DNA of 64,000 nucleotides from Pseudonocardia sulfidoxydans NBRC 16205 (GTDB lineage: Bacteria > Actinomycetota > Actinomycetes > Mycobacteriales > Pseudonocardiaceae), in assembly GCF_007989085.1 (NCBI RefSeq), contig NZ_BJVJ01000005.1:1-64000 (forward strand), read 5' to 3'. Of this stretch, positions 53,957 to 63,796 are shown piece after piece. A program made the position numbers and the translations under genes. Under the pieces are notes generated by a model. The model was given only the letters and a program-made list of their open reading frames with translations, had not been told where the DNA came from and did no database searches. Each line of letters begins with the position of its first letter. Position 1 is the first letter of the stretch.

Positions 53957-54799
53957 ATGCCCGCACCCGCACGCCGCGCCGCCGTGCTCGGCTCCCCCGT
54001 CGCGCATTCGCTGTCACCGGTCCTGCACCGCGCCGCCTACGACGCGCTGGGGCTGGCGGGCTGGGAGTACGGCCGCCGCGAGTGCGACGAGGCGGGGCTG
54101 CCCGGGTTCGTCGACGGGCTCGACGGGTCGTGGGCGGGCCTGTCGCTGACGATGCCGCTCAAGCGGGTGGCGATCGACGTCGCCGACCGGGTGTCGGAGC
54201 TCGCCGCGGCCACGGGCGCGGCGAACACCCTGGTGTTCACCCGCGACGGGCGGTCCGCCGACAACACCGACGTCGCCGGGATCGTCGAGGCGCTGCGGGA
54301 GGCGGGCGTCGTGACGGCGCGCGACGCGGTCGTCCTCGGCGCCGGTGGTACCGCGCGGGCGGCGCTGGCGGCGTTGCGGGAGCTGGGCGACCCCGCGCCG
54401 CGGGTGCTGGTGCGCGACACCCGCCGGGCCGCCGCGCTGCGGGAGGCGGCGGAGCGGCTGGGCGTCACCCCTGACGTCCGCGCCGACCTCGCCGATCCCG
54501 CCGACGCGGCCCGGGCCCTCGCCGGCGCCGGAGTGGTGATCTCGACGCTGCCCCACGGCGCCGCGGACGCACTCGTCGGCACGGGGTGGTCGGCGTCGAC
54601 GGCGGTGCTCGACGCCGTGTACGCGGGCTGGCCGACGCCGTTCGCCGCGTCGGCGGCCGATGCGGGCTGCCGGGTGGTGAGCGGGCTGTCGATGTTGCTG
54701 CACCAGGCGGTCGAGCAGGTCACGTTGATGACGGGGCGGGCCGGGCCGGTGGAGCCGATGCGGGCTGCTCTTCAGGGCGCGGTGAGCACCCGTGCCTGA
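53957..54799 (+). CDS. aroE: Shikimate dehydrogenase-type NADP oxidoreductase
   Basis: 280 residues. Substrate site SLSPVLHRAAYDALG and LSLTMPLKRVAID with the catalytic Lys; NTDVAG with the catalytic Asp; NADP loop VVLGAGGTARAALAAL. Reduces 3-dehydroshikimate in aromatic amino acid synthesis, or a quinate-like substrate. It is not in an aro cluster. Its stop overlaps the next gene's GTG by 8 bp. Confidence 0.92.
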   Translation: MPAPARRAAVLGSPVAHSLSPVLHRAAYDALGLAGWEYGRRECDEAGLPGFVDGLDGSWAGLSLTMPLKRVAIDVADRVSELAAATGAANTLVFTRDGRSADNTDVAGIVEALREAGVVTARDAVVLGAGGTARAALAALRELGDPAPRVLVRDTRRAAALREAAERLGVTPDVRADLADPADAARALAGAGVVISTLPHGAADALVGTGWSASTAVLDAVYAGWPTPFAASAADAGCRVVSGLSMLLHQAVEQVTLMTGRAGPVEPMRAALQGAVSTRA

Positions 54800-55595
54800 C
54801 GACGTCTACACCCACGGTCACGCCGACAGTGTCCTGCGCTCGCACCGGAACCGGACCGCGGCGAACTCGGCGGCCTACCTGCTCCCCCATCTGCGGCCGG
54901 GGATGTCGTTGCTCGACGTCGGCAGCGGTCCGGGCACGATCACCGCCGACCTGGCGCGGCTCGTGGCGCCGGGGCCGACGCTGGGCATCGAACCGGTGGA
55001 GGACCCGCTCGCCGAGGCCCGCGCCACCGGCGCCGACGTGGCGACGCTGCGTTTCGAGGTCGCCGACGTCTACCGGCTGGACCCGGCGGCGGGGCGCTAC
55101 GACGTCGTGCACGCCCACCAGGTCCTGCAGCACCTGACGGACCCGGTCGCGGCGTTGCGGGCGATGGGCTCGGTGCTCACCGACGACGGGGTCGTCGCGG
55201 TCCGCGACGCCGACTACGCGGCGATGACCTGGTTCCCCGCCGACGAGCGGCTCGACGCGTGGCTCGCCACCTACCGGGCGGTCGCGAGGTCCAACGGTGC
55301 CGAGCCGGACGCCGGTCGCCGGCTGTACGCGTGGGCCCGGACGGCCGGGTTCGGCGAGGTCACGGCGTCGGCGTCGGTGTGGTGTTACGCGACGCCCGCG
55401 GAACGGCAGTGGTGGGGCGGCGCGTGGGCCGAGCGGATCACGAGCTCACGGGTGGCGGAGCAGGCCGTCGAGCGCGGGATCGCCGACCGGGGCGACCTGG
55501 CGGAGATGGCGGCCGGGTGGCGGGCCTGGGCCGCCGACCCCGACGGCTGGTTCGCCCTGCTGCACGGTGAGGTCCTCGCACGTCAGCCCTTGTGA
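54792..55595 (+). CDS. SAM-dependent methyltransferase (class I)
   Basis: 267 residues. Motif I LLDVGSGPGTITADLARL (about 40-57), an acidic SAM ribose residue in LGIEPVEDPL, and the post-II region YDVVHAHQVLQHLTDPVAALRAM. Resembles UbiE/Coq5-type small-molecule methyltransferases; the acceptor is unknown. GTG start overlapping the aroE stop, so it is cotranscribed. Its TGA lies inside the left end of a 42-bp palindrome. Confidence 0.92.
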   Translation: MPDDVYTHGHADSVLRSHRNRTAANSAAYLLPHLRPGMSLLDVGSGPGTITADLARLVAPGPTLGIEPVEDPLAEARATGADVATLRFEVADVYRLDPAAGRYDVVHAHQVLQHLTDPVAALRAMGSVLTDDGVVAVRDADYAAMTWFPADERLDAWLATYRAVARSNGAEPDAGRRLYAWARTAGFGEVTASASVWCYATPAERQWWGGAWAERITSSRVAEQAVERGIADRGDLAEMAAGWRAWAADPDGWFALLHGEVLARQPL

Positions 55596-55632
55596 GCGGC
55601 GATAGTCGCTATAGCGACTATCGCCGCTCACA
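55591..55632. terminator. 42-bp perfect palindrome between convergent genes
   Basis: A half-site beginning TGTGAGCGGCGATAG and ending GTCGCTA is followed at once by its exact complement, 21+21 with no loop spacer. It holds the methyltransferase stop and ends 3 bp from the regulator stop. The core is shared with the palindrome at 13557-13584. Confidence 0.78.
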
Positions 55633-55635
55633 GGG

Positions 55636-55932
55636 TCAGACGACGTGCGGGCCGTCGAGCAGGGCGCGCAGGGCGTCGCGGTGGGCGGAGTAGGCGGTGC
55701 GGCCCTGCGCGGTGAGCGCGAACGTCGTGGTGGCGCCGCGGCCGCGGCCGCTCTTGTGGACGCTGACGTAGCCGGCCTGCTCCAGCGCGGACATGTGCTT
55801 GGACAGGTCGGAGTCGCTGATCTGCATGAAGTCCTTGAGGAAGCGGAAGCTCACCGAGGGCGCGTTGGCGAGCACCGCCATGGCCGCGAGGCGCTTGGGC
55901 GTGTGGATCGCGGGGTCGAGGCCGTCGATCAT
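55636..55932 (-). CDS. Winged-helix transcriptional regulator (MarR/HTH_27-like)
   Basis: 98 residues, a single winged HTH: AIHTPKRLAAMAVLANAPSVSFRFLKDFMQISDSDLSKHMSALEQAGYVSVHK, then wing RGRGATTTFALTAQGRTAYSAH. Such minimal regulators commonly pair with a co-transcribed membrane protein, as here: ATG overlaps the stop of the upstream membrane gene (ATGA). Likely autoregulates through the ACTT/AAGT operator at 56435. Confidence 0.92.
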   Translation of the reverse strand: MIDGLDPAIHTPKRLAAMAVLANAPSVSFRFLKDFMQISDSDLSKHMSALEQAGYVSVHKSGRGRGATTTFALTAQGRTAYSAHRDALRALLDGPHVV

Positions 55933-56417
55933 GAGCGGCCGGCGATCCCCAGGCGGGCGCGGGTCCGCGCGGCGGCCCGCTCGTAGCGCCGGTCGTACTC
56001 GGCGAGCCCACCGGTGACCAGGACGAACGCGGTCACCGCCGCGGCCGCGATCCCGAGCAGCCACCACACGAGTCCGACGCCGACCACGACGACCGCGACG
56101 CCGATGAAGTAGCCGCGCCACACCGGCGCGAGCTCCGCCGGGGGTGTGCCGCGGCCCGGCATCGGCAGCGCGCCGTGGGTGCGCGAGAGCCACACGAGGT
56201 AGGCGGTCTCGATGGCCACGAGCACCACCATCGCGCCGACGAACAGCAGCGCGCTCTCCCGCCACCAGACGAAGGCACCGACCATCGCACCCGCCCACAG
56301 TCCCATCAGGGGGAAGTGCCACCACGGCGTCGCCGGGTAGTTCACGTAAGGAGCGGCCTCGGCGCGTTCGAGCTCGTCGAGCGCCACCCGGGGGTCGAGG
56401 TCCCTGTCGTCGGTCAT
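55929..56417 (-). CDS. Four-helix membrane protein paired with winged-helix regulator
   Basis: 162 residues. Two hydrophobic pairs (about 33-52, 58-75, 100-117 and 120-138; e.g. GVAVVVVGVGLVWWLLGIAAAA) and a basic cytoplasmic C-terminus. No known motif. ATG at 56417. It precedes and overlaps the regulator gene, so both come from one promoter. Possibly an inhibitor or sensor of the regulator, by analogy with similar gene pairs. Confidence 0.85.
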   Translation of the reverse strand: MTDDRDLDPRVALDELERAEAAPYVNYPATPWWHFPLMGLWAGAMVGAFVWWRESALLFVGAMVVLVAIETAYLVWLSRTHGALPMPGRGTPPAELAPVWRGYFIGVAVVVVGVGLVWWLLGIAAAAVTAFVLVTGGLAEYDRRYERAAARTRARLGIAGRS

Positions 56418-56434
56418 GGCCCGACTGTACTTTC

Positions 56435-56448
56435 CACTTTCGCAAGTG
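56435..56448 (-). promoter_or_regulatory. ACTT/AAGT operator upstream of membrane protein-regulator operon
   Basis: CACTT-tcgc-AAGTG, a perfect inverted repeat 17 bp before the ATG at 56417. Further ACTT copies flank it (about 56429 and 56451). It falls in the core promoter region and fits autoregulation. Confidence 0.55.
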
Positions 56449-56536
56449 ACAACTTCTCGGGCCGGCTCACCCCGTGCGACAACGGCGTCGGTACCGTGGG
56501 CACGACGCACACCGACGACGAGCAGGGGCGAGGGCG

Positions 56537-56812
56537 ATGAGTGGGACCGGGCGGGCCGGCGAGGCCGAGCCGCAGCGTGGCATCGCACAGTCCGACACCC
56601 TCGGCGTGGCCGGGACGATCCTCGGCGTCGCGGGCGTCGTCGGCGGGCTGTTCATGCCGCTCGCCGCGTGGGCGCTCGGTCTGGCCGCCATCGTCCTCGG
56701 GATCATCGCCAGGACCCGCGGCGCGGGCGGCGCGTGGATCGCAGCCGTCGTCGTCGGGGCGCTGTCGATCGTGTGCGGCATCGTCGTGCAGCTGGTCGTC
56801 CTCAACCAGTAG
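56537..56812 (+). CDS. Small DUF4190-like membrane protein
   Basis: 91 residues with two transmembrane helices (about 20-50, TLGVAGTILGVAGVVGGLFMPLAAWALGL... and 66-88, AWIAAVVVGALSIVCGIVVQLVV) joined by a short RTRGAG loop. This is the layout of DUF4190 proteins, which have no known activity. ATG at 56537 with GAGGG upstream. Precedes the phosphoglucomutase gene on the same strand. Confidence 0.82.
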   Translation: MSGTGRAGEAEPQRGIAQSDTLGVAGTILGVAGVVGGLFMPLAAWALGLAAIVLGIIARTRGAGGAWIAAVVVGALSIVCGIVVQLVVLNQ

Positions 56813-56899
56813 CCGCGCGAACACCGGAATACCTCGCACCGGGCCGCAGCAGCCCCGGTTGCTCTTGCGCGCGTGGGTAATTGCGGCAGGCTGTGCCCC

Positions 56900-58543
<1,644 letters not shown>

Positions 58544-58545
58544 CG

Positions 58546-59316
58546 ATGTCGGGCAAGTCGGAGAAGGGCAAGCACGCCAAGCACATCGGGTTCGGCATCG
58601 ACATCGGCGGCTCCGGCATCAAGGGCGCCCCGGTCGACCTGCGCAAGGGTGAGCTGGCCGACGACCGGCTGCGCATCCCGACCCCGCAGCCGGCGACGCC
58701 CGACGCCGTCGCCGAGGTCGTCACGAAGGTGCTCGACCACTTCGGCTGGGACCGCGAGTTCGGCTGCACGCTGCCCGCGGTCGTGCAGCACGGGGTCGTG
58801 CGGACCGCCGCGAACATCGACCGCAGCTGGATCGGCACCGACGCCCACGAGCTGATGAAGAAGGCCACCGGCCGCACGGCACTCGTCGTGAACGACGCCG
58901 ACGCCGCCGGTGTGGCCGAGGTGCGCTTCGGCGCCGCGAAGGGCAACTCCGGCGTCGTCCTCGTCTCCACGCTGGGCACCGGCATCGGATCGGCGCTGGT
59001 CATCGACGGGAAGCTCTGGCCCAACACCGAGCTGGGCCACCTGGAGATCGACGGCTACGACGCCGAGAAGCGCGCCGCCGACTCCGCCCGCGAACGCGAC
59101 GACCTGGAGTGGGACGCGTGGGCGGAACGGCTCACCCGCTACTACGGCGTGGTCGAGGCGCTGCTGTGGCCGGACCTCATCGTCGTCGGCGGCGGTGTCA
59201 GCAAGAAGTCGTCGAAGTGGATGTCGAAGGTGGACATCCACACGAAGATGGTGCCGGCCGAGCTGCTCAACGAGGCCGGGATCGTCGGCGCCGCCGTGCT
59301 GGCGTCCGGGAAGTGA
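58546..59316 (+). CDS. ppgK: Polyphosphate glucokinase
   Basis: 256-residue ROK-family kinase phosphorylating glucose with polyphosphate or ATP. Motifs: [18 protein letters not shown] (phosphate 1), [13 protein letters not shown] with the catalytic Asp, [15 protein letters not shown] (phosphate 2) and LGHLEIDG. This is the actinobacterial PpgK pattern. ATG at 58546 is favoured over GTG 58540 because GGAGGAG sits nine bases upstream. Cotranscribed with phosphoglucomutase. Confidence 0.95.
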   Translation: MSGKSEKGKHAKHIGFGIDIGGSGIKGAPVDLRKGELADDRLRIPTPQPATPDAVAEVVTKVLDHFGWDREFGCTLPAVVQHGVVRTAANIDRSWIGTDAHELMKKATGRTALVVNDADAAGVAEVRFGAAKGNSGVVLVSTLGTGIGSALVIDGKLWPNTELGHLEIDGYDAEKRAADSARERDDLEWDAWAERLTRYYGVVEALLWPDLIVVGGGVSKKSSKWMSKVDIHTKMVPAELLNEAGIVGAAVLASGK

Positions 59317-59370
59317 GGTGAGCCGTCGTCGCGGCCGCGCCCCGGCGCAGGCCGCGACGGCCGCGGCGGT

Positions 59371-59796
59371 TCAGCCGACGAGGACGGCGCGCGGGGCAGG
59401 GATCCTCGCCTCGTCACCGCGGGTCGCCTGCGCGTAGGCCGCGAACACGTCGAGCAGGCTCGGTTCCTGCGGCGCCGCCGGGGCGCCCTCCACCAGCAGC
59501 CAGCCGCCGCGGGCCTGCAGCCGTGTGCGCAGCGGGTCCAGCGCCCCGCGCAGCGCGGCATGCGCGTCGGGGGATCCCACGACGTCGACGATGACGTGCC
59601 GGGCACCCTCGACGTCGGCCACCGCGAGCAGCCGCGTCGCGCGGCGGACGGCCGCGGCGTCGAGCGGCCCCCGCACCGACACGACCACGTCGTCGTCGCC
59701 GTGGAACGCGACGGCCACGGTGGCGGCGGCGTCGGCCCCGGCGGGCGTGAGGTGGGTCGGCGCGGAACGGGTCACGGTGGGATGGGGGGAGCGCAC
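59371..59796 (-). CDS. Divergent STAS-like domain protein
   Basis: 141 residues. One alpha/beta domain with strand VVVSVRGPLDAAAVRRATRLL and HVIVDVVGSPDAHAALRGALDPL, the arrangement of STAS anti-anti-sigma factors. The usual DSSG phospho-site is replaced by GSPD, so regulation may differ. A Pro/Ala-rich tail follows. GTG at 59796 has GAGGAGG upstream. Downstream of another STAS gene on the same strand. Confidence 0.7.
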   Translation of the reverse strand: MRSPHPTVTRSAPTHLTPAGADAAATVAVAFHGDDDVVVSVRGPLDAAAVRRATRLLAVADVEGARHVIVDVVGSPDAHAALRGALDPLRTRLQARGGWLLVEGAPAAPQEPSLLDVFAAYAQATRGDEARIPAPRAVLVG

Positions 59797-59986
59797 TGGT
59801 CCTCCTCGACGAGCTGCCGGGAACGTCCCGGGACGGGCGGCGCGCGCCTGCCTCCGCCGCTCCTCCACGTGAGGAACGTGCCCCCGATGGACCAGGCGTC
59901 GCTGCCGACGCGGAGTCCATACCCGACACCCGTCGGCCCGGTAGGGACCAAGGGCCCCCGAGCGCCGGGCGGGTCCCGGGGAGCGG

Positions 59987-60385
59987 TCAGCCGCGGACGT
60001 CCCGGCGCGGGTGCGCCAGCGCGGCGACGGCCTCCTCCGTGCTGAGCGCGGTGATCGGCAGCACCGCGTGCAGACCGGTCTGGGTGAGGACGCGGGCGAC
60101 CGCACCGTGGTCGGTGCCGGTGATCCGCAGCCGCAGCCCGCGGCGCTGCGTGGCGTCGTGGACGACGAGCAGCGCCTGCAGCGCGGTGGACGTCAGCAGG
60201 TCGACGTCACGCAGGTCGAGCACGACGTGACGCTCCTGGTGGAGGTGGAACTCGACGCGGACCACCAGCTCGGGGACGGTGACCATGTCGAGCTCGCCGT
60301 CGGGACGCAGCACCGCCACCGTCGGCACCGGCACATGGGCCCGGACCTCGAACCCACCCGGTGCCGGACTGGTCATCGGACTCAT
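59987..60385 (-). CDS. STAS domain anti-sigma factor antagonist
   Basis: 132 residues. Clear STAS fold: VAVLRPDGELDMVTVPELVVRVEF, then HVVLDLRDVDLLTSTALQALLVVHDATQRRG, where TST lies at the position of the phosphorylated Ser/Thr. Residues 8-115. Such proteins bind and release anti-sigma factors when dephosphorylated by PP2C enzymes; one such phosphatase lies at 33343-35862 and an anti-sigma-type ATPase begins at 63854. ATG at 60385 follows GGGAG. Confidence 0.9.
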   Translation of the reverse strand: MSPMTSPAPGGFEVRAHVPVPTVAVLRPDGELDMVTVPELVVRVEFHLHQERHVVLDLRDVDLLTSTALQALLVVHDATQRRGLRLRITGTDHGAVARVLTQTGLHAVLPITALSTEEAVAALAHPRRDVRG

Positions 60386-60697
60386 CGTCACTCCCGGCGG
60401 AACGTCTGTGGGGAACGGCGCGCATGCTGCCTGCTCAACACGATGCGTCTCACCAGGTACTTTGGCCGACCCCGACCCGCCGGGCAACCGCGGAACGGTC
60501 CGGATCGGTTCAGCGGCCGCGCATCTTCCCGCGTGGCGCAGGCAACAGCGCAGTCCCGTCTCGAAATGAGACACTTCAGCCGGTTGCGGTGTCCCGACCC
60601 GCACCGCACGGGTGGACCGGCACCACCGTCGACGTCGACGCGGCACCCTCCCCGACACGTCCGCGCAGACGCGGGCCCGGCCGCTGGAGACCAACCC
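60386..60697. promoter_or_regulatory. Divergent intergenic region with GTCTC/GAGAC inverted repeat
   Basis: 312 bp between divergent genes; no gene seen. It contains GTCTC-gaaat-GAGAC (60558-60572), a perfect inverted repeat. That resembles operators of AcoR/Fis-type or GAF-domain regulators with TCTCAnnnTGAGA. An AT-rich patch lies around 60450-60470. Promoters for both flanking genes are expected but not clear. Confidence 0.45.
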
Positions 60698-60967
60698 ATG
60701 ATCCGCATCTGCGAGCGCTGCTACGGCCACGTGGCCGACCACGAACCGCACGTCCAGCTGGCGCACATCGACCACGCGCTGGCCGACGGCAGCGTCGTCT
60801 GGAACCACTCCCACGTGCACACGACGCCGTGCGCGGCAGCCGGGAGCGGCCGGTCGCCGATCGAGGTCCCCGACCGTGGCGACTGGGACGACCGCCGCCG
60901 CGGCCTCTCCCCCGCCGCGTCGGCGCACATCGCCCGCCGCCGCGAGCGGGTCTCGCCCCGCGCCTGA
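60698..60967 (+). CDS. Small Cys/His-rich protein, probably metal-binding
   Basis: 89 residues. ICERCYGHVADHEPHVQLAHIDHALADG then WNHSHVHTTPC: a CxxC pair, a distal Cys and about eight histidines within 45 residues, followed by a basic tail (RRRGLSPAASAHIARRRERV). Zinc or other metal binding is likely. I do not know the family. ATG at 60698 with GGAGACC upstream. Confidence 0.72.
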   Translation: MIRICERCYGHVADHEPHVQLAHIDHALADGSVVWNHSHVHTTPCAAAGSGRSPIEVPDRGDWDDRRRGLSPAASAHIARRRERVSPRA

Positions 60968-60974
60968 GCCGCGC

Positions 60975-61127
60975 TCAGCGCTCCCGGCGTTGCGGCAGGT
61001 CGGTGCCGCAGCGCCAGCACACCGTCGCATCGTCCTCCGGGACGGCGGCGCACTCCGGGCACAGCAGGTGCGCGAAGCAGGCGGGTGAGCCGCCGTCGTC
61101 GTCCACCTCGGGGTCGGGCTCGTTCAC
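60975..61127 (-). CDS. 50-residue zinc-ribbon protein
   Basis: Very short reading frame from the GTG at 61127. CFAHLLCPECAAV and TVCWRCGTDLPQRRER give two CxxC knuckles typical of a zinc ribbon (plus one extra Cys). An acidic N-terminus (EPDPEVDDDGG) precedes it. It starts 5 bp after the stop of the flavin monooxygenase gene, so it is cotranscribed. Function unknown. Confidence 0.65.
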   Translation of the reverse strand: MNEPDPEVDDDGGSPACFAHLLCPECAAVPEDDATVCWRCGTDLPQRRER

Positions 61128-61132
61128 ACCTG

Positions 61133-62617
61133 TCAGTGTCCTCCCGCGGACGCCGGCGGGCCGAACCAGTGTGTCAGCGCCTTCTCGAGGCCCCCGGCGT
61201 CGAGAGGCCCGGTGTCGTCTGCCGCTCCCCACGCGACGACGCCGTCGGGGCGGATCAGCAGGGTCTCCGGGCCCCGTTCCACCCTGACCCGGTCGGCCCA
61301 TCCCGCCGCGGCCGCGGCCGCCGCGCCGTCGGGTGTCGCGTCCAGCAGCAGGGCGCCGGGGGTGCGCAGGACCTCGTAGAGCCGCCGCTCCCCCACGGGC
61401 CGGTCGGCCACGATCCGGCCCGCCTGCGGGTGGTCGCTCACCGCCGGGTAGCGGTCGACGCCGAACATCATGCTGCTGACGTGCGTGTTCGCGTCGTCGT
61501 AGCCGAGCAGATCGGCGAACAGGGCGCGCAGCGCGGCCGTCTGCGGGTCCGGGCGCATCAGCGCCACCTGTGCCCGGGTGTTCTCCAGCACCCTCGCGGC
61601 GACGGGCGCGCGTTCGTCGTCGTAGGTGTCGAGCAGCCCGTCCGGCGCGTGGCCCGCGACCGTCGCCGCGAGCTTCCAGCCGAGGTTGGCCGCGTCCTGG
61701 AATCCCAGGTCGAGACCCTGGCCCCCGAAGGGCGGGTGCACGTGCGCGGCGTCACCCGCCAGCAGGACGCGACCGCGCCGGTAGCCGCCGGCGCGGCGGG
61801 TGTTGTCGGTCCAGCGGGTGCCGGTGAGCAGCGCCGTGACGGTGACGTCGGTGCCCGAGACCCGGCGCAGGCTCGCCTCCATCTCGGCGCGGTCGAGCGG
61901 GGACTCGCGGTCGGTGGGCGGGCCGTCGAACTCGACGGTGAGTACGCGCCGCGGGTCGGGCCCGAACACGACCATGCCGTGGTCGGTGCGGTGCCAGCCC
62001 TTCTGCAGCGGACCGGGTTCGGCGATCTCGACGAGCGCCTGCCGGCCCGTGACGGTTCCCGGGGTGCCGTCGAAGGCGAACCCGGCGAGCCGCCGGACGG
62101 TGCTGCGGCCGCCGTCGCAGCCGACGACGAAGGCGGCCGTCACCTCGCTCACGGCGCCGTCGTGGTCGACGGTGACGCGGACGGTGTCGCCGTCGTCGAC
62201 GACGGCGGTGACGGTGTGGCCGCGGGCGATGTGGGCTCCCAGCGCGGTCGCGTACGCGTCGAGGACGACCTCGACGTCGTACTGCGCGGCGACCAACGGC
62301 GCGGTGCGGATGTCGTCGGAGCCGCGGAGCAGCCAGAGCCCGGAGAAGTGCCCGACGGGTGGCGGCGGGGCGTCCGGGTCGCCCGCGGCGAGGAACCGGC
62401 TGAAGTCGGGTTGCGGGAAGTGGTCGGCGAGGCCGCGCTGGTCGAACAGCTCCGCGGAGGAGGGGCCGATCGACCCGGCCTTGATCTGGCGGACCGGTTC
62501 GGGCGCGCGCTCGACCACGCCGACGCGGACGTCCGCGCGGCGCAGCTCCGCGGCGAGGAACAGGCCGACCGGCCCCCCGCCGACGACGAGGACGTCGTAA
62601 GATTCTTTGAGTGGCAC
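61133..62617 (-). CDS. FAD-dependent aromatic/polyketide monooxygenase
   Basis: 494 residues, class A flavoprotein hydroxylase (PheA/TfdB type). FAD loop DVLVVGGGPVGLFLAAEL (8-25), the GCDGGRSTVRR segment and LAGDAAHVHPPFGGQGLDLGFQDAANLGWKL (DG/GD motif). The C-terminal thioredoxin-like domain is included. Hydroxylates an aromatic substrate using NAD(P)H and oxygen; the substrate is unknown. GTG at 62617, 40 bp from a divergent TetR regulator with an operator between. Probably inducible by its substrate. Confidence 0.94.
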   Translation of the reverse strand: MPLKESYDVLVVGGGPVGLFLAAELRRADVRVGVVERAPEPVRQIKAGSIGPSSAELFDQRGLADHFPQPDFSRFLAAGDPDAPPPPVGHFSGLWLLRGSDDIRTAPLVAAQYDVEVVLDAYATALGAHIARGHTVTAVVDDGDTVRVTVDHDGAVSEVTAAFVVGCDGGRSTVRRLAGFAFDGTPGTVTGRQALVEIAEPGPLQKGWHRTDHGMVVFGPDPRRVLTVEFDGPPTDRESPLDRAEMEASLRRVSGTDVTVTALLTGTRWTDNTRRAGGYRRGRVLLAGDAAHVHPPFGGQGLDLGFQDAANLGWKLAATVAGHAPDGLLDTYDDERAPVAARVLENTRAQVALMRPDPQTAALRALFADLLGYDDANTHVSSMMFGVDRYPAVSDHPQAGRIVADRPVGERRLYEVLRTPGALLLDATPDGAAAAAAAGWADRVRVERGPETLLIRPDGVVAWGAADDTGPLDAGGLEKALTHWFGPPASAGGH

Positions 62618-62622
62618 GAAAA

Positions 62623-62637
62623 TTAGAGTAACACCAA
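62623..62637. promoter_or_regulatory. TetR operator-like sequence between monooxygenase and tetR
   Basis: TTAGAGTAACACCAA, an imperfect palindrome (11 of 15 positions symmetric), centred in the 40-bp divergent gap. Only AT-rich stretch nearby. Likely bound by the adjacent TetR protein. Confidence 0.55.
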
Positions 62638-62657
62638 CAATATGGGGGGACGGCGGC

Positions 62658-63287
62658 ATGGCCGCGGGCACCCGGGAACAGAAGAAGGCACGGGCACGTG
62701 CCGCGATGGCCGCCGCGGCCGCCGACCTGTTCGGCACCCACGGCTTCACCGACGTCACGATGGCGCAGATCGCCCGCGCGGCCGGGGTGTCCGACCAGAC
62801 GCTCTACAACTACTTCCCCACCAAGGAGAGCCTGGTGTTCGACCAGGCCGGCGCCTTCGAGACGACGCTGCTGCACGCCCTCGCCGACCGCCCCCCGGGC
62901 AGCGACCCCGTCGACGCCTTCGCCCGCTGGTTCGACGCGTTCCTGCTCGGTGAGGCCGCCGAGCGCGGGCTCGCCAACCCCGGCGGGATGATCCGCCTCG
63001 TCAGCGGCAGCGACACGCTGCACCGCACCCTGCTCGCGTTCGCCCACCGCGTCGCCGGGCGCGCGGCCGCGGTGCTCGACGACGACGCGTCGACGCCGAC
63101 GGCGACCGTGCTGGCCGACGCGATGCTCGCCGTCGTCGTCCGTGTCTTCGACGCGCTGGGCTCGGCGCACGACGCGAGCGACGTCGGCGACATCACCGCC
63201 CGCGCGCACGCCGCGGTCGAGGCCCTGCGGCCGCTGGCCGCCGGCCTCCCGACCGGCTCCCCTGCACGGCCCCCGGGGCGTGCGTAG
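62658..63287 (+). CDS. TetR family transcriptional regulator
   Basis: 209 residues. N-terminal HTH (about 12-55): RARAAMAAAAADLFGTHGFTDVTMAQIARAAGVSDQTLYNYFPTKESLVF, the full TetR signature. The C-terminal ligand domain has no recognisable specificity. ATG at 62658 preceded by a G-rich stretch. Divergent from the flavin monooxygenase, its expected target. The 3' end overlaps the remnant of a DUF664 gene. Confidence 0.94.
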   Translation: MAAGTREQKKARARAAMAAAAADLFGTHGFTDVTMAQIARAAGVSDQTLYNYFPTKESLVFDQAGAFETTLLHALADRPPGSDPVDAFARWFDAFLLGEAAERGLANPGGMIRLVSGSDTLHRTLLAFAHRVAGRAAAVLDDDASTPTATVLADAMLAVVVRVFDALGSAHDASDVGDITARAHAAVEALRPLAAGLPTGSPARPPGRA

Positions 63288-63796
63288 CGTCGGCGGCCTG
63301 GCTCGTCCGGCACCTCACCCGCGTGCAGGACGACCACGTCAGCGAGGTCGCCGGGACCGAGCATGCCTGGACCGCCGACGGCTGGGCCGACCGCTTCGCC
63401 CTCCCCCTGCCCGACGCCGCCACGGCCACCGGGTACGGGCACACCCCCGGCGACGTCGCGGCCGTCCGGCCCACGGCGCAGCCGCTGCGCGGCTACCTGG
63501 CCGCGGTCACCGAGCGCACCACGGCCTACCTGCGCACGGTCGGTCCCGACGACCTGGACCAGGTCGTCGACGAACGCTGGGACCCGCCGGTCACCCTCGG
63601 CGTGCGGCTCGTGTCCGTCGTCGACGACGACGCCCAGCACACCGGCCAGGCCGCACTGCTGCGCGGCGTCCTGGAGCGCTCCTGCGACCGGTCTGTTCGA
63701 CGCCGGCCCGACCGGTCTGTTCGACGCCGGCCCGGCCGGTCTGTTCGACGCCGGCCCGGCCGGTCTGTTCGACGCCGGCCCGGCCGGTCTGTTTGA
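63284..63796 (+). pseudogene. N-terminally truncated DUF664/DinB-like protein with repeat tail
   Basis: The frame from 63284 reads AAWLVRHLTRVQDDHVSEVAG, TEHAWTADGWADRFALPL and VDERWDPPVTLGVRLVSVVDDDAQHTGQAALLRG, unmistakably a DinB/DUF664 protein. It lacks the first 35 or so residues, and no start codon precedes the homologous region; a GTG at 63323 lies inside it. After LLRGVLERS the family ends, but here the frame runs into a 24-bp tandem repeat encoding RSVRRRPG until a TGA. Probably a decayed gene. Confidence 0.75.
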
